A stretch of DNA of 64,000 nucleotides from Rhodovulum tesquicola. GTDB taxonomy: Bacteria > Pseudomonadota > Alphaproteobacteria > Rhodobacterales > Rhodobacteraceae. The translations under genes were made by a program, and so were the position numbers. Below, in pieces: positions 35,346 to 45,058 of the stretch (its first letter is position 1; each line of letters starts with the position of its first letter). The notes beneath the pieces are model-generated. The model was not told where the DNA came from, made no database searches, and saw nothing but the letters and a program-made list of their open reading frames with translations. The stretch is taken from assembly GCF_024128855.1 (NCBI RefSeq), contig NZ_JAMYDV010000004.1:124001-188000 (forward strand), given 5' to 3'.

Positions 35346-35954
35346 TCAGGGCTCCAGCACGATATGCGCATCCAGCATCGCCTGGCGCGCATCTTCCAGC
35401 GAGCCGTTCAGGTCGATGCCGCGGCACGCCCCCTCGATCACCGTCACGCGATAGCCCAGACGCGCGGCATCGAGCGCCGAGTAGAGCACACAAAAATCCG
35501 TGGCAAGTCCCACCAGCGTCAACTGGTCGATCCCGCGCGCCGTCAGAAAATCGTCAAGCCCGGTGGGCGTCTCGTGATCGTTCTCGAAGAAGGCCGAATA
35601 GCTGTCGATCCCGGGGCGAAAGCCCTTGCGCACGACATGGTCGGCCAGCGTGAGGTCGAGATCGGCATGGAAGGCCGCGCCCGGCGTGTCCTGCACGCAA
35701 TGGACAGGCCACAGGATCTGCGGACCATAGGGCATCTCGACCACCTCGTAGGGCTGCTTGCCCGGGTGGCTGGCCGCAAAGGACGCGTGGTCGGCCGGGT
35801 GCCAGTCCTGGGTCAGCACGCGGGTCTGGAACTCGTCCATCAGCGTGTTGATCCGCGGCACCACGTCTTCGCCACCGGGAACGGCAAGCGCGCCCCCGGT
35901 GCAGAAATCGTTCTGCACGTCGATCACGATCAGGGCTTCGTTGGCGGGTCGCAT
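35346..35954 (-). CDS. pncA: Nicotinamidase
   Basis: A 202-residue isochorismatase-fold hydrolase that deamidates nicotinamide to nicotinate. The catalytic Asp lies in [15 protein letters not shown], the metal-binding region in [12 protein letters not shown], and the nucleophilic Cys in [14 protein letters not shown]. It is the first gene of a tight pncA-pncB pair. Confidence 0.95.
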   Translation of the reverse strand: MRPANEALIVIDVQNDFCTGGALAVPGGEDVVPRINTLMDEFQTRVLTQDWHPADHASFAASHPGKQPYEVVEMPYGPQILWPVHCVQDTPGAAFHADLDLTLADHVVRKGFRPGIDSYSAFFENDHETPTGLDDFLTARGIDQLTLVGLATDFCVLYSALDAARLGYRVTVIEGACRGIDLNGSLEDARQAMLDAHIVLEP

Positions 35955-36177
35955 GGGCCGTCCTCCGGTCGCTGTCGGTCTTCGGGGTTAAGGGGGCGCC
36001 CCCCTTTGGTCAATGCCCCGCTCTTGCCGCACCCGGCGGGGCGGGCCGCCGGGCCCGGACTCGACCGTCAGGTTAGCAGGGGCCGGGCGGCGCGTCGAAT
36101 CCCTGCCGGGCACCGGGCTGGACGGCGGGCCGGGCGGGGCTAGAGTTATTCGTCTCCGACATAGCAGAGGCTGCGCC

Positions 36178-36864
36178 ATGCTTCACGTCATCACGCCTTC
36201 GACCGTGTCCAGCCCCTCGACCATGAAGATCCGCAAGGTGCCGCGGGGGCTTTTCGCGCATGGATTCTCGGTCCTGCCGCGGGGCTCGTTCGGCAGTCCG
36301 CTTTACCGAAGGATGGTGGTCGAGGTCTCGTTCCTGCGCTATCTCCTGGCGCTCAGTCCGTTCCCGGTCCTGATCCTGATGCTGCCCGAACATGCGCTGG
36401 CGATCGGTCAGGCGCCCGCGCTGATGTTCCTGGTGGTCTATCTGGTCGAATCCCGCGTGCTTTCGGTCGACAACCCCGAACGCCGCCGCCGCCTGATGCC
36501 CGAGGAAGAGGCCGAGCGCGGCGCCGACATTGCCCGCGCGCGGGGCCGCGAGATCCTGACCCGGATCGCCGCGAAACGGGGGCTGAAGGCGGGCGAACTG
36601 CATCTGGTGATCGAACAATCCGCACTGGCCCGGATTTCGCCGCTGACCTTCGTTTCGGTGCAGTCCGACGTGCCCGAGCCGCATGTTCTGGATCTGGACG
36701 ACGAGGAACGCGGGCTGATCGAGACAACGCTGTTCGATGCCGAGTTCACCGAGCAGCGCATGCACATCACCAGCCTCGCGCTGGGCCGGTTCCTGCATGA
36801 CGTCACGCTGGAGACGAAGGGCGTGTCGGCCCATGCGCGGCTGGAGGCGCTGGCGACCGCCTGA
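36178..36864 (+). CDS. Conserved hypothetical membrane-associated protein
   Basis: A 228-residue protein. Two hydrophobic segments lie around residues 52-66 and 76-91 (FLRYLLALSPFPVLILML, PALMFLVVYLVESRVLS). A hydrophilic charged C-terminal domain follows (PEEEAERGADIARARGREIL). No named family is recognised. The short insert between helices and the long cytoplasmic tail suggest a membrane-anchored sensor or scaffold. The ATG at 36178 is the only sensible start. It is convergent with the VWA gene, 9 bases apart. Confidence 0.65.
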   Translation: MLHVITPSTVSSPSTMKIRKVPRGLFAHGFSVLPRGSFGSPLYRRMVVEVSFLRYLLALSPFPVLILMLPEHALAIGQAPALMFLVVYLVESRVLSVDNPERRRRLMPEEEAERGADIARARGREILTRIAAKRGLKAGELHLVIEQSALARISPLTFVSVQSDVPEPHVLDLDDEERGLIETTLFDAEFTEQRMHITSLALGRFLHDVTLETKGVSAHARLEALATA

Positions 36865-36873
36865 GCGGCCACA

Positions 36874-38232
36874 TCAGCGCGCAAGGCTCAGGACGCGACC
36901 GAAAGGCGCACCCGAGGGCGGCGGATCGCCCGGCACGGCCCAGATGATCGGCAGCCGCCGTCGGGGGACAGGGCCAAAAGGCCCCTCAAGGTCGGTCAGG
37001 ATCACCACCGCCGAAGGGTCAAGCGCCAGCGCCTCGTCCATCACCTGGATGAAGGAGGTGCCGCCGTCGCGGGTGAACAGGATGTCGGTGATCCGCTTTT
37101 CCCAGGCCGCCCCCCCCATCACCACGCGGCTGCGCACCTCGGTATCGAAGACCAGCACATGGGTTTCGGCCCCCGTGCGCTTGGCGATGGCGCCCAGCTC
37201 GGCCGCGAATTTTGCCAGAAGCGTGCCATCGACCGAGCCCGAACTGTCGATGCCGACCACGATCCGGGGAATGTCGCGGTCGCGCAGGATGCCCGGCTCG
37301 AAGGCCGGATCGGGACCACCATGGGCGCGGGCATCGGCATCGCGGGCCAGCCAGCGCCGCGCGGGCCGTGTGGCCAGCGGCCGGGGGCTGGACAGGACCG
37401 CGCGGCTGACCAGCCCGCGCAGCAGCACCTCCCATGGGGTGTGGACCTCGGGCAGATCGGCCAGCCGGTGACCCAGCGCGCCGATGCCATGCCCGGCCAG
37501 CCGGCCCGCCTCCATCGCGCGGGCGACACGCTGGCGCCACTCGGCATCCTCCTCGCGGCCCGCGCCGTCGTCACGATCGTCCCGCGCGCTGTCCAGATCG
37601 GGGGCAAAGGCCATCTGGTCGGCATAGGCTCGCGCCGCATCCGCCAGCGCACCGCCGGGGCGCGGCTTCTCGCCGCCGGTGCCGCCCTGCCCGCCCGTCC
37701 GCCCGCCGCCGCTGGCCACGCCCTTGTCGCCGGGCCTTGTGGTCCGGGTCGCCGCATTGTCCTGCATCAGCGCGATGTAGAGCCGTTCGGCATCGTATTT
37801 CGTGACAGCATCCTGGCCGGAAATCTTCTCGCGCGTGGTGGCCAGCAACAGCCCCGTCAGCCGCACCGCGGGCCGCGGCAGGATGAAACCGGTCAGCATC
37901 AGCGTCTCGTTCACGATGGCATCGGTGGCGAGGTTGAACAGATCCTCGTCGAACCGGTCGCCGAAGCGCAGATACATCGCGTGCGACCGCGGCGAGTGGC
38001 GAAAGGCGATGTGCAGGATGTGGTGGGCGGCAAGGCCGATCTGCTCGGGCAGGCTCAGCGCCTCGAAATCGGCGCCGTAATGGATCGCGCGGCCATCGGT
38101 CCAGGCCGCCCCCTCGCGCCGGTCGCTGTCAAGATGGGTGCACCACAGCGCCAGCGCGGCAAAGGCCGGGTCCTGTACGGCAAGCTTGGTCAGCGCCCGC
38201 CGCGCCCGGGTGGAATGACGCAGCGGCGTCAC
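36874..38232 (-). CDS. VWA-like domain protein (DUF2201 putative metallopeptidase)
   Basis: A 452-residue protein. The N-terminal DUF2201 region has a metallopeptidase-like HHILH motif (GLAAHHILHIAFRH), a Gly/Pro-rich linker (about residues 183-215) and a C-terminal VWA-like domain. That domain carries the metal-ion-dependent adhesion site GIDSSGSVDG (DxSxS) and VILTDLEG. Such proteins partner MoxR ATPases. Here the MoxR gene is directly upstream with a GTGA overlap, so the pair likely forms a chaperone or remodelling unit. The substrate is unknown. Confidence 0.87.
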   Translation of the reverse strand: MTPLRHSTRARRALTKLAVQDPAFAALALWCTHLDSDRREGAAWTDGRAIHYGADFEALSLPEQIGLAAHHILHIAFRHSPRSHAMYLRFGDRFDEDLFNLATDAIVNETLMLTGFILPRPAVRLTGLLLATTREKISGQDAVTKYDAERLYIALMQDNAATRTTRPGDKGVASGGGRTGGQGGTGGEKPRPGGALADAARAYADQMAFAPDLDSARDDRDDGAGREEDAEWRQRVARAMEAGRLAGHGIGALGHRLADLPEVHTPWEVLLRGLVSRAVLSSPRPLATRPARRWLARDADARAHGGPDPAFEPGILRDRDIPRIVVGIDSSGSVDGTLLAKFAAELGAIAKRTGAETHVLVFDTEVRSRVVMGGAAWEKRITDILFTRDGGTSFIQVMDEALALDPSAVVILTDLEGPFGPVPRRRLPIIWAVPGDPPPSGAPFGRVLSLAR

Positions 38233-39347
38233 GCGAGCCCGGCCTCCTTGCGCTCGGCCGCGTAGGAGCGATAGGCGTCATGGCCAAGGAAGCGTTCGCC
38301 CAGTCCCAGATCCAGCCCCTTGCGGATCAGCCCCTCGAACCCGTAGGTGCACAGCTCGGACAGCGGCATGCGCTTGAACTCCTCCTCCTCGCGAAGCCGG
38401 GCAAGCTGGCGGATATCGGCCATGATGTCGATCACTCCATTGACGTTGCGCCCGTCCAGAATCCCGATCAGCCCATAGATCAGCGCGTTCAGCCCGTGCA
38501 TCGAGACGGGATAAAGCCTGATCCGCTCCTTGCGGTCGGCCTCCAGCATGTCCTGCACCTGCACGGTGGCGGAAATGTCGTCGGCGATCATCGCGAACTC
38601 GGCGGCGACGGCCTCGCCCACCGTGCCCGCGACCAGCACGTTGCGCATCCGCCGGTCGGGCACGGCGCGCAGGATCTGGCCGACGCGTTCCCAACTGCGC
38701 GGCGTCGTGGCGATCAACTGGCCCTCGGCAACCGTGCGTTCCGTCGTGTCCAGCAGGTCGGGCCGGGTCTTGATGAAGGCGACGACCGTGGGGTGCAGCC
38801 CGCGCGGCACCGCGTAATTGTCCAGCCAGTCGGCGGCGGCGGCCTGAACATGCAGGTGGATCAGCCGGTCCGACAGCGCGGTGTTCATCTGGTAGGCAAT
38901 CGCGCCATCCTCGACCGTGTTGCCCGCCGCAACGATGAAGACATTGCCCGGCAGCTTGTGGCGCCCCACCCGGCGTTCCTGCAACAGCCCGTAGACCGTG
39001 GGTTGCAGCATGGGCGAGGCGGCGGTCAACTCGTCCAGAAACAGGATCGAGGGATGCTCGGGATCGTCGGGCAGATCCTCGGGGCGGTACCACTTGGTCT
39101 TTTGCGCCTCGTGATCGTAATAGGGCAACCCGCGCAGGTCCTGCGGCTCGATCGTGGTCAGGCGAAGATCGAACAGCCGCGCGCCGATCTCGTCCGCCAG
39201 TTGCTCGACCACCTGCGTCTTTCCGACCCCCGGCCGGCCGTGCATCATGTAGGAGGCCAGCATGTGCCCCCCCGCCTGTGCCTGCCAGCCCGCGCGCAGC
39301 ACATCAAGCGCCTCGCCGGCCGAAACGATCATCGCATTCACACTCAT
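38229..39347 (-). CDS. MoxR-family AAA ATPase
   Basis: A 372-residue AAA+ ATPase. Walker A is GRPGVGKTQVVEQL, Walker B is ILFLDELTAASPMLQ, and sensor-1 lies near VFIVAAGNTVEDG. MoxR proteins act with VWA-domain partners as chaperones that activate or assemble other proteins. The stop overlaps the GTG start of the VWA gene. It is divergent from the ABC1 kinase gene with 156 bases between. Confidence 0.9.
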   Translation of the reverse strand: MSVNAMIVSAGEALDVLRAGWQAQAGGHMLASYMMHGRPGVGKTQVVEQLADEIGARLFDLRLTTIEPQDLRGLPYYDHEAQKTKWYRPEDLPDDPEHPSILFLDELTAASPMLQPTVYGLLQERRVGRHKLPGNVFIVAAGNTVEDGAIAYQMNTALSDRLIHLHVQAAAADWLDNYAVPRGLHPTVVAFIKTRPDLLDTTERTVAEGQLIATTPRSWERVGQILRAVPDRRMRNVLVAGTVGEAVAAEFAMIADDISATVQVQDMLEADRKERIRLYPVSMHGLNALIYGLIGILDGRNVNGVIDIMADIRQLARLREEEEFKRMPLSELCTYGFEGLIRKGLDLGLGERFLGHDAYRSYAAERKEAGLA

Positions 39348-39503
39348 GGCCTGACCCGTCCTGCCTGTCTGTTCCCGTCAACCTAGGGCGGTCGGCGCCG
39401 GGATCACGCCCGCCGCGTTGCGGGCGCGGGTTTTGTGCCTATGTCACTGCGGGCGCCAGCCCGTCGCCCTATGCTCGCCCCTCACCCCCCGAAGGAACGC
39501 ACC

Positions 39504-40826
39504 ATGACCCAGCCGAAACCCGACGCCCGCGCCCTTGCCGTTCCCTCCGGGCGGCTGACCCGGCTTGCCCGGTTCGGCGCGCTGACCTCTTCCGTCGCGG
39601 GCAACATGGCGCTGGCGGGCGCACGGCAGGTGGCGCAGGGCAAGCGGCCGCGCGCGGCCGATCTGCTGATGACGCCCGCCAATGCGCGGCGCGTGGCCGA
39701 CCAGCTTGCGCAGATGCGCGGCGCGGCGATGAAGGTGGGGCAACTGATCTCGATGGATGCGGGCGACATGCTGCCCCCCGAACTCGCCGAGATCATGGCC
39801 CGGCTCAGGGCGGATGCGCATCACATGCCGGGCGGACAGCTGAAGAAGGTGCTGACCGACGCCTGGGGCGCGGACTGGCTGAAGCGGTTCGACAGGTTCC
39901 AGGTCCGGCCCATCGCCGCGGCCTCGATCGGGCAGGTCCATCGGGCCCACACGAAGGACGGGCGCGATCTGGCGATCAAGGTGCAATATCCCGGCGTGCG
40001 CCGGTCGATCGATAGCGACGTGAACAACGTGGCCGCGCTGATGCGGCTGTCCGGCGTGATGCCCCGGGAACTCGACATCGCGCCGATGCTGGACGAGGCC
40101 AAGCGCCAGCTTCACGAAGAAGCCGATTACGAGCGCGAAGGCCGCTACATGCGCCGGTTCGGCGACTTGCTGGCGGATGCAGCCGATTTCGTGGTGCCGG
40201 GGCTTCAGCCGGACCTGACCACGCCCGACATCCTGGCGATGGATTTCGTCGAGGGCATGCCGATCGAGACGCTGGCCGAGGCCCCGCAGGCGGAACGCGA
40301 CCGGGTGATGGGCCTGCTGATCGGGCTGTTGTTCCGCGAACTGTTCGAGTTCCGGCTGATGCAGACCGACCCGAATTTCGCCAATTACCGCTATCAGCCT
40401 GACACGGGGCGGATCGTGCTTCTGGATTTCGGCGCCTCACGCGACTTTGGCCCCGAAATGGCCGAACAATTCCGCGCGCTGATGGCGGCGGGGCTGGCGG
40501 GCGAGCGGGCGGCGATGCGGCACGCGATTCTCGATATCGGCTTCTTCGCCGAAGATACGGCGGCGCATCACCAGGAGACGATGCTGGCCATGTTCGAGAT
40601 GTCGATGGAACCCCTGCGCCGTCCCGGCGCGTTCGACTTCGCCAGTACCGATCTGGCGCTGCGGATGCGGGATGCGGGGATGGAACTGGGGGCCGACCGC
40701 GACTTCTGGCACATCCCGCCGATGGACACGCTGTTCATCCAGCGAAAGTTCGGCGGCATCTACCTGCTGGCCAGCCGCCTGAAGGCCCGCGTCGACCTGC
40801 GCGCGATCATCGAGCGGCATGTCTGA
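39504..40826 (+). CDS. ABC1/UbiB-family atypical kinase
   Basis: A 440-residue protein of the ABC1/AarF/UbiB family. It carries the family's KxGQ helix (MKVGQLISMDAGDML), the Ala-rich nucleotide loop AAASIGQVHRAH, AIKVQYPGV, DPNFANYRY (a variant of the usual DPHPGN catalytic block) and LDFGASRDF. These proteins support ubiquinone synthesis and lipid handling through ATPase activity. It is not flanked by ubi genes. AAGGAACGC precedes the ATG. A shared terminator separates it from dxs. Confidence 0.88.
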   Translation: MTQPKPDARALAVPSGRLTRLARFGALTSSVAGNMALAGARQVAQGKRPRAADLLMTPANARRVADQLAQMRGAAMKVGQLISMDAGDMLPPELAEIMARLRADAHHMPGGQLKKVLTDAWGADWLKRFDRFQVRPIAAASIGQVHRAHTKDGRDLAIKVQYPGVRRSIDSDVNNVAALMRLSGVMPRELDIAPMLDEAKRQLHEEADYEREGRYMRRFGDLLADAADFVVPGLQPDLTTPDILAMDFVEGMPIETLAEAPQAERDRVMGLLIGLLFRELFEFRLMQTDPNFANYRYQPDTGRIVLLDFGASRDFGPEMAEQFRALMAAGLAGERAAMRHAILDIGFFAEDTAAHHQETMLAMFEMSMEPLRRPGAFDFASTDLALRMRDAGMELGADRDFWHIPPMDTLFIQRKFGGIYLLASRLKARVDLRAIIERHV

Positions 40827-40834
40827 AACGCAGA

Positions 40835-40859
40835 ACGGCCCCGCCTGGGACGGGGCCGT
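40835..40859. terminator. Bidirectional terminator between ABC1 kinase gene and dxs
   Basis: ACGGCCCCG-CCTGGGA-CGGGGCCGT, a perfect 9-bp stem between two convergent stops (40826 and 40881). TTTTCC follows on the plus side after 10 bases. Confidence 0.75.
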
Positions 40860-40880
40860 CCGCTGTCGTTTTCCTCGACC

Positions 40881-42800
40881 TCAGCCTGCCGCGCTGCCGA
40901 ACCGCGCCGCCGCGATGCCCAGAACCTCGAGCCCGGTATTGGCGATGTCCTGCGCGGTCAGCCCGGCCTCGGCATACATCCGCGCGGGGCTGTCCTGTTC
41001 GATGAAGGCGTCGGGCAGGGTCATGGTCCGCACCGGCAGACCGCGGTCCAGCCGCCCGGTCCGCGCCAGCCAGTGCAGCACCATCGCGCCGAAACCGCCC
41101 TCGGCGCCGTGCTCGACAGTCACTAGCGCCTCGTGCTCCCTGACCAGACGCGCCACCAGGTCGGTGTCGAAGGGCTTGGCAAAGCGGGCATCGGCCACGG
41201 TGACCGAGATACCGCGCGCCTCCAGCTCTTCGGCGGCCTTCAGGCAGTCGATCAGCGGCGCGCCCAGCGACAGCAGCGCGAGTTTCGTGCCTTCCCTGAC
41301 GATCCGGCCCTTGCCGATTTCCAAGATCCGGCCGCGTTCCGGCATCTCGACGCCGATCCCCTCGCCCCGCGGATAGCGGAAGGCGATGGGGCCCTCGTCA
41401 TAGGCCGCGGCGGTCGCGACCATATGGACCAGTTCCGCCTCGTCACCCGCGGCCATCACGGTCATGCCGGGCAGGTTCGACAGGAACGCCACGTCGAACG
41501 CCCCCGCATGGGTCGAGCCGTCCGCGCCGACAAGCCCGGCCCGGTCGATGCAGAACCGCACGGGCAGCTTTTGCAGCACCACGTCATGCACGATCTGGTC
41601 GTAGCCGCGTTGCAGGAAGGTCGAGTAGATCGCGCAGAAGGGTTTCAGACCCGACGCCGCCATCCCGCCCGCGAAGGTCACCGCATGCTGTTCGGCGATG
41701 CCCACGTCAAAGACCCGCTGCGGAAACCGGCCCTGCATGATGTCGAGCCCGGTGCCCGAGGGCATCGCCGCGGTGATCGCCACCACCTTGGGATCGCGCG
41801 CGGCCTCGTCGGTCAGGGTCTTGCCGAAGACCGCCGTATAGCTGGGCGCGTTCGGCTGGCTTTTCGCCTGCGCGCCCGAGGCCACGTCGAATTTCGACAC
41901 GCCATGGCCGCGGTCGGCCGAGGTTTCGGCCGGATGATAGCCCTTGCCCTTGACGGTGCATACATGGATCAGCGTCGGCCCCGAGGCCCGCGCCCGTGCG
42001 GCGCGCAGGACGGTCAGCAACTGGCCCATGTCATGCCCGTCGATCGGGCCGATATAGTCGAAGCCCAGTTCCTCGAACAGCGTGCCGCCACCGGGAAAGC
42101 CGGTGACCAGTTGCCGGGCGCGGCGCGCACCTTCGCGGATAGGCCCCGGAAGAACGGCCTCGAAATCCTCGGCCATGTCCTTGAGCTTGCCCAGCGGCGT
42201 GTCCGTGTAGAGGCCCGAAAGATATCTCGACATCGCGCCGACCGGGGGTGCGATGGACATCTCGTTGTCGTTCAGGATCACGAAAAGCCGCGATTTCAGG
42301 TGGCCCGAATGGTTCAGCGCCTCATAGGCCATCCCCGCCGAGATCGAGCCATCGCCGATGACCGCGATGGCGTCGCCCGTCGGCTGGCCCATCTCGCGGC
42401 CCATGGCAAAGCCCAGCGCCGCCGAGATCGAAGTCGAACTGTGCCCCGCGCCGAAGGCGTCATATTCGCTTTCCGACCGCTTGCAGAACCCGGCCAGCCC
42501 GCCGCCCTGGCGCAGCGTGTGCATACGGTCGCGGCGGCCGGTGAGAATCTTGTGGGGATAGCATTGGTGGCTGACATCCCAGACCAGCTTGTCAAAGGGG
42601 GTGTTGAAGACCGCATGCAGCGCCACGGTCAGTTCCACGACGCCCAGCGACGAGCCCAGATGGCCGCCGGTCTGCGCGACCACGGAAATCACCTCTTGCC
42701 GGACGTCCCGCGCCAATTGGGTCAGGTCGGCCTGGCTCATGCCCTTCAGGTCGGCCGGACCGGCAACGCGGTCCAGCATCGGGGTCGGGGGCTTGGTCAT
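40881..42800 (-). CDS. dxs: 1-deoxy-D-xylulose-5-phosphate synthase
   Basis: A 639-residue thiamine-diphosphate enzyme that condenses pyruvate and glyceraldehyde 3-phosphate, the first step of the MEP isoprenoid pathway. It feeds carotenoids, the phytyl tail and quinones. Seen are [18 protein letters not shown] (ThDP/Mg2+), the histidine region [12 protein letters not shown], and the pyrimidine-domain block [22 protein letters not shown] precedes the ATG. It follows pufC in the Rhodobacter-type order, but a strong terminator lies 28 bases before it, so its expression depends on read-through or a promoter further upstream. Confidence 0.97.
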   Translation of the reverse strand: MTKPPTPMLDRVAGPADLKGMSQADLTQLARDVRQEVISVVAQTGGHLGSSLGVVELTVALHAVFNTPFDKLVWDVSHQCYPHKILTGRRDRMHTLRQGGGLAGFCKRSESEYDAFGAGHSSTSISAALGFAMGREMGQPTGDAIAVIGDGSISAGMAYEALNHSGHLKSRLFVILNDNEMSIAPPVGAMSRYLSGLYTDTPLGKLKDMAEDFEAVLPGPIREGARRARQLVTGFPGGGTLFEELGFDYIGPIDGHDMGQLLTVLRAARARASGPTLIHVCTVKGKGYHPAETSADRGHGVSKFDVASGAQAKSQPNAPSYTAVFGKTLTDEAARDPKVVAITAAMPSGTGLDIMQGRFPQRVFDVGIAEQHAVTFAGGMAASGLKPFCAIYSTFLQRGYDQIVHDVVLQKLPVRFCIDRAGLVGADGSTHAGAFDVAFLSNLPGMTVMAAGDEAELVHMVATAAAYDEGPIAFRYPRGEGIGVEMPERGRILEIGKGRIVREGTKLALLSLGAPLIDCLKAAEELEARGISVTVADARFAKPFDTDLVARLVREHEALVTVEHGAEGGFGAMVLHWLARTGRLDRGLPVRTMTLPDAFIEQDSPARMYAEAGLTAQDIANTGLEVLGIAAARFGSAAG

Positions 42801-42828
42801 TGGTCTTCTCCCGCGCGTTTCTCTTCAT

Positions 42829-42864
42829 AAAAAAGCGCCGTGTGGACACGTCTCCACACGGCGC
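42829..42864 (-). terminator. Intrinsic terminator after pufC
   Basis: On the minus strand a 12-bp perfect stem GCGCCGTGTGGA / TCCACACGGCGC with a 6-base loop is followed by six T. It lies between pufC and dxs and should end most of the bchC-puf transcript. Confidence 0.9.
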
Positions 42865-42988
42865 CAGTGTCCTGTGTCTGACAGGAAGGGAACCGGGGTG
42901 TGGAGGCCCCGAATACCGGGCCCCGCAAGGGACCCGATCGCGTTCGGCCGGGCGGCTTGCGATGCGCGCCGCCCGGCCGGAATTCACG

Positions 42989-44083
42989 TCACTGCACCGG
43001 GCTGGCCAGTTCCGGCCACTCGGCAACCATGTCGCGGCCGTTCAGCGGGCTGATCACCTCCATATGGCAGGTCATGCAGTTCACCTTGGCGGACTCGCGA
43101 CCCAGAATCTCCGAGCGGGGCTCGTAGATGTTCTGGTTAATGTCGATCGTCATCTGCTGCGCCAGCGTCGTGATCGACCAGGCCGGGGTGACCTGGGTCG
43201 CGTCGTAGAAGGCGCGCGTGTTGTGGCAGAAGACGCAGCCGACATCGAGCGCGTTCGACTGATGGTTCATCAGCGAGAAGGTGCGCTCGGCATCCTGCCA
43301 GGTCGGATCGCCCGGCTGCTGGGCGACGCGGCTTTCAAGGTCGTGGACCTTGATGTTCTCGCCGTCCAGCAGGAACTTCTCGACCGCATCCACCGGAAGC
43401 GAGGTGAACTCGCTCTGGGTGTATTTGTGGACGAAGGCGGTCGTCCCGGCACGCTCATAGGTCAGCAGCCGGTTCTGGATCCCCGCCCAGCCCGACGCGG
43501 CCGAGTTGACCACGCCGGCCTTGAGCCACGATCCCGGAGGCGTCGGCTGTCCACGGTGGCAGGTGTAGCAGTTCACCCCCTTGCCGTCGGACGCCAGGTT
43601 GTGGGTATCCCAGTCGGTGTTGAGATACTGGGTGGCCTCGACGCAGCTTTGCGTGATCGCCAGCGTGGTCTCGTCGACCTCGCCATTGTCATACAGAACC
43701 ACGGGCGCGCCAACCCAGGCGCTCATCGCCTCCTGCAGCCGGTCAAAGCTGCTTTGCGGCAGGTCGCCGAAGGCGATGACGGTTTCGCCATACGCCTCGG
43801 CCGCCGTCGGCTCGCCTTCCTGAGCCTCGGGCCGTGCGAACGCCTCATACGTTTCCTCGTAGGGATCGTATTGCGGGTTGTCCTTCACGAACTTGGACAC
43901 GTCCATGCCGATACCGCGCGGGCCGGTCTGGTAGTCGACTGTCTTGTAGGGGTTGTCGAAGGCCACGATGATCGCGGTGATCGCCGCCGCCCCGCCCACG
44001 ACCCCTGCAAGGATACCGGGCCCGATCAGATCGGTGGGGTTGTCTTCACTCCACTTGAAGAACCATTTCGGGAGTTTCAACAT
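42989..44083 (-). CDS. pufC: Photosynthetic reaction centre triheme cytochrome c subunit
   Basis: A 364-residue cytochrome that re-reduces the photo-oxidised special pair from the periplasmic side. One N-terminal helix (LIGPGILAGVVGGAAAITAI) anchors it. Three CxxCH haem sites are seen (Cys172/Cys175/His176, Cys283/Cys286/His287, Cys336/Cys339/His340). The first of the usual four is missing: the stretch SAWVGAPVVLYDNG stands where tetraheme forms have CTYCH. Cys147 (ITQSCVEATQ) lies where a Met ligand is usual. This matches the triheme subunit known from Rhodovulum sulfidophilum. It starts one base after the pufM stop. Confidence 0.95.
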   Translation of the reverse strand: MLKLPKWFFKWSEDNPTDLIGPGILAGVVGGAAAITAIIVAFDNPYKTVDYQTGPRGIGMDVSKFVKDNPQYDPYEETYEAFARPEAQEGEPTAAEAYGETVIAFGDLPQSSFDRLQEAMSAWVGAPVVLYDNGEVDETTLAITQSCVEATQYLNTDWDTHNLASDGKGVNCYTCHRGQPTPPGSWLKAGVVNSAASGWAGIQNRLLTYERAGTTAFVHKYTQSEFTSLPVDAVEKFLLDGENIKVHDLESRVAQQPGDPTWQDAERTFSLMNHQSNALDVGCVFCHNTRAFYDATQVTPAWSITTLAQQMTIDINQNIYEPRSEILGRESAKVNCMTCHMEVISPLNGRDMVAEWPELASPVQ

Positions 44084-44084
44084 G

Positions 44085-45056
44085 TCAGCCTCCTGTCCGC
44101 CCGGTATAGGCTTCGTAGCCATAGGGCTCCATGTATTCCGGAGCGAAGTTGTGCTCCTGAGCCCAGATGAACCAGTTGTCGACAACCGTGCCGGTCAGCA
44201 GGATGCCGATCCCGCCCGTGATCGGGGTGAGAACCGCAAACCACCAGGCCCAGCGGTGGATACCTTCCATCGTGGCGTTGAAGCCCATGGTCCAGCGCCA
44301 GAACAGCGCCGCGCGTTCGGCCGCGGTGCCGCGGTCGTAGATCTGCTCCAGTTCGCGGTCGCCGCCGAAGCGGGTCACGGCGAGAATGGTGCCGCCATGC
44401 ATCGCGAAGAGCAGGGCAGAGCCATAGAGGAACGCGATCGAAAGCGCGTGGAAGGGGTTGTAGTAAAGGTTGCCGTAGCGGATCGAGAAGGCCGTGGTCC
44501 AGTCGAGGTGCGGGAAGATGCCATAGGGCACCATCTCCGACCAGCTGCCCATCAGGATCGGGCGGAAGAAGCCCAGCACCATGAACAGCCAGATCGCGGC
44601 CAGGAACGCCCAGGCAATATGCTTGCCCATCTTGTGCTCGGCAGCCAGCGCATAGGTGCGCCACCACCAGGCCCAGACCGAGATCAGCAGGAAGAAGCTG
44701 GCGATCATGTACCAGCCGCCATCGCTGAGCGGCGGAATGCGCAGGCCGTATTCCGGGCTGGGCGGTTCCAGCGCCAGCCAGAAGCCCTGACGCAGGAACT
44801 GGACGATCGAGTAATCGACCTGCGCCAGCATGTTGAACCCGATGATGAAGAAGGCGGTGAAGCCGGCGAAGATCGAGATCACACCTGCATAACCCAGATA
44901 GATCGGGCCGAGCTGTGCGTTGCCGAACCAGCCGAGGATCGGGAAGTTGCCGACGCCGCCGACCCGCTCCTCCATCATGTTGTTCTCGTTGTCCATGCCC
45001 CAGTCACCGGAGCCGGCAACCTGGACCTGGGTGAAGATGTTCTGATACTCAGCCAT
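44085..45056 (-). CDS. pufM: Photosynthetic reaction centre subunit M
   Basis: A 323-residue membrane protein with five helices. With PufL it binds the bacteriochlorophyll special pair, bacteriopheophytins, quinones and non-haem iron. Recognisable stretches are [10 protein letters not shown]-type ([20 protein letters not shown]), [20 protein letters not shown] and [20 protein letters not shown] with His ligands. The C-terminus is extended ([20 protein letters not shown]). It begins two bases after the pufL stop. Confidence 0.98.
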   Translation of the reverse strand: MAEYQNIFTQVQVAGSGDWGMDNENNMMEERVGGVGNFPILGWFGNAQLGPIYLGYAGVISIFAGFTAFFIIGFNMLAQVDYSIVQFLRQGFWLALEPPSPEYGLRIPPLSDGGWYMIASFFLLISVWAWWWRTYALAAEHKMGKHIAWAFLAAIWLFMVLGFFRPILMGSWSEMVPYGIFPHLDWTTAFSIRYGNLYYNPFHALSIAFLYGSALLFAMHGGTILAVTRFGGDRELEQIYDRGTAAERAALFWRWTMGFNATMEGIHRWAWWFAVLTPITGGIGILLTGTVVDNWFIWAQEHNFAPEYMEPYGYEAYTGRTGG

Positions 45057-45058
45057 GG

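Noticed and set aside
42870-42988. A pufX gene in the usual position after pufM
   Set aside because: pufM is followed directly by pufC. The remaining space before dxs holds only the terminator and no PufX-like frame.
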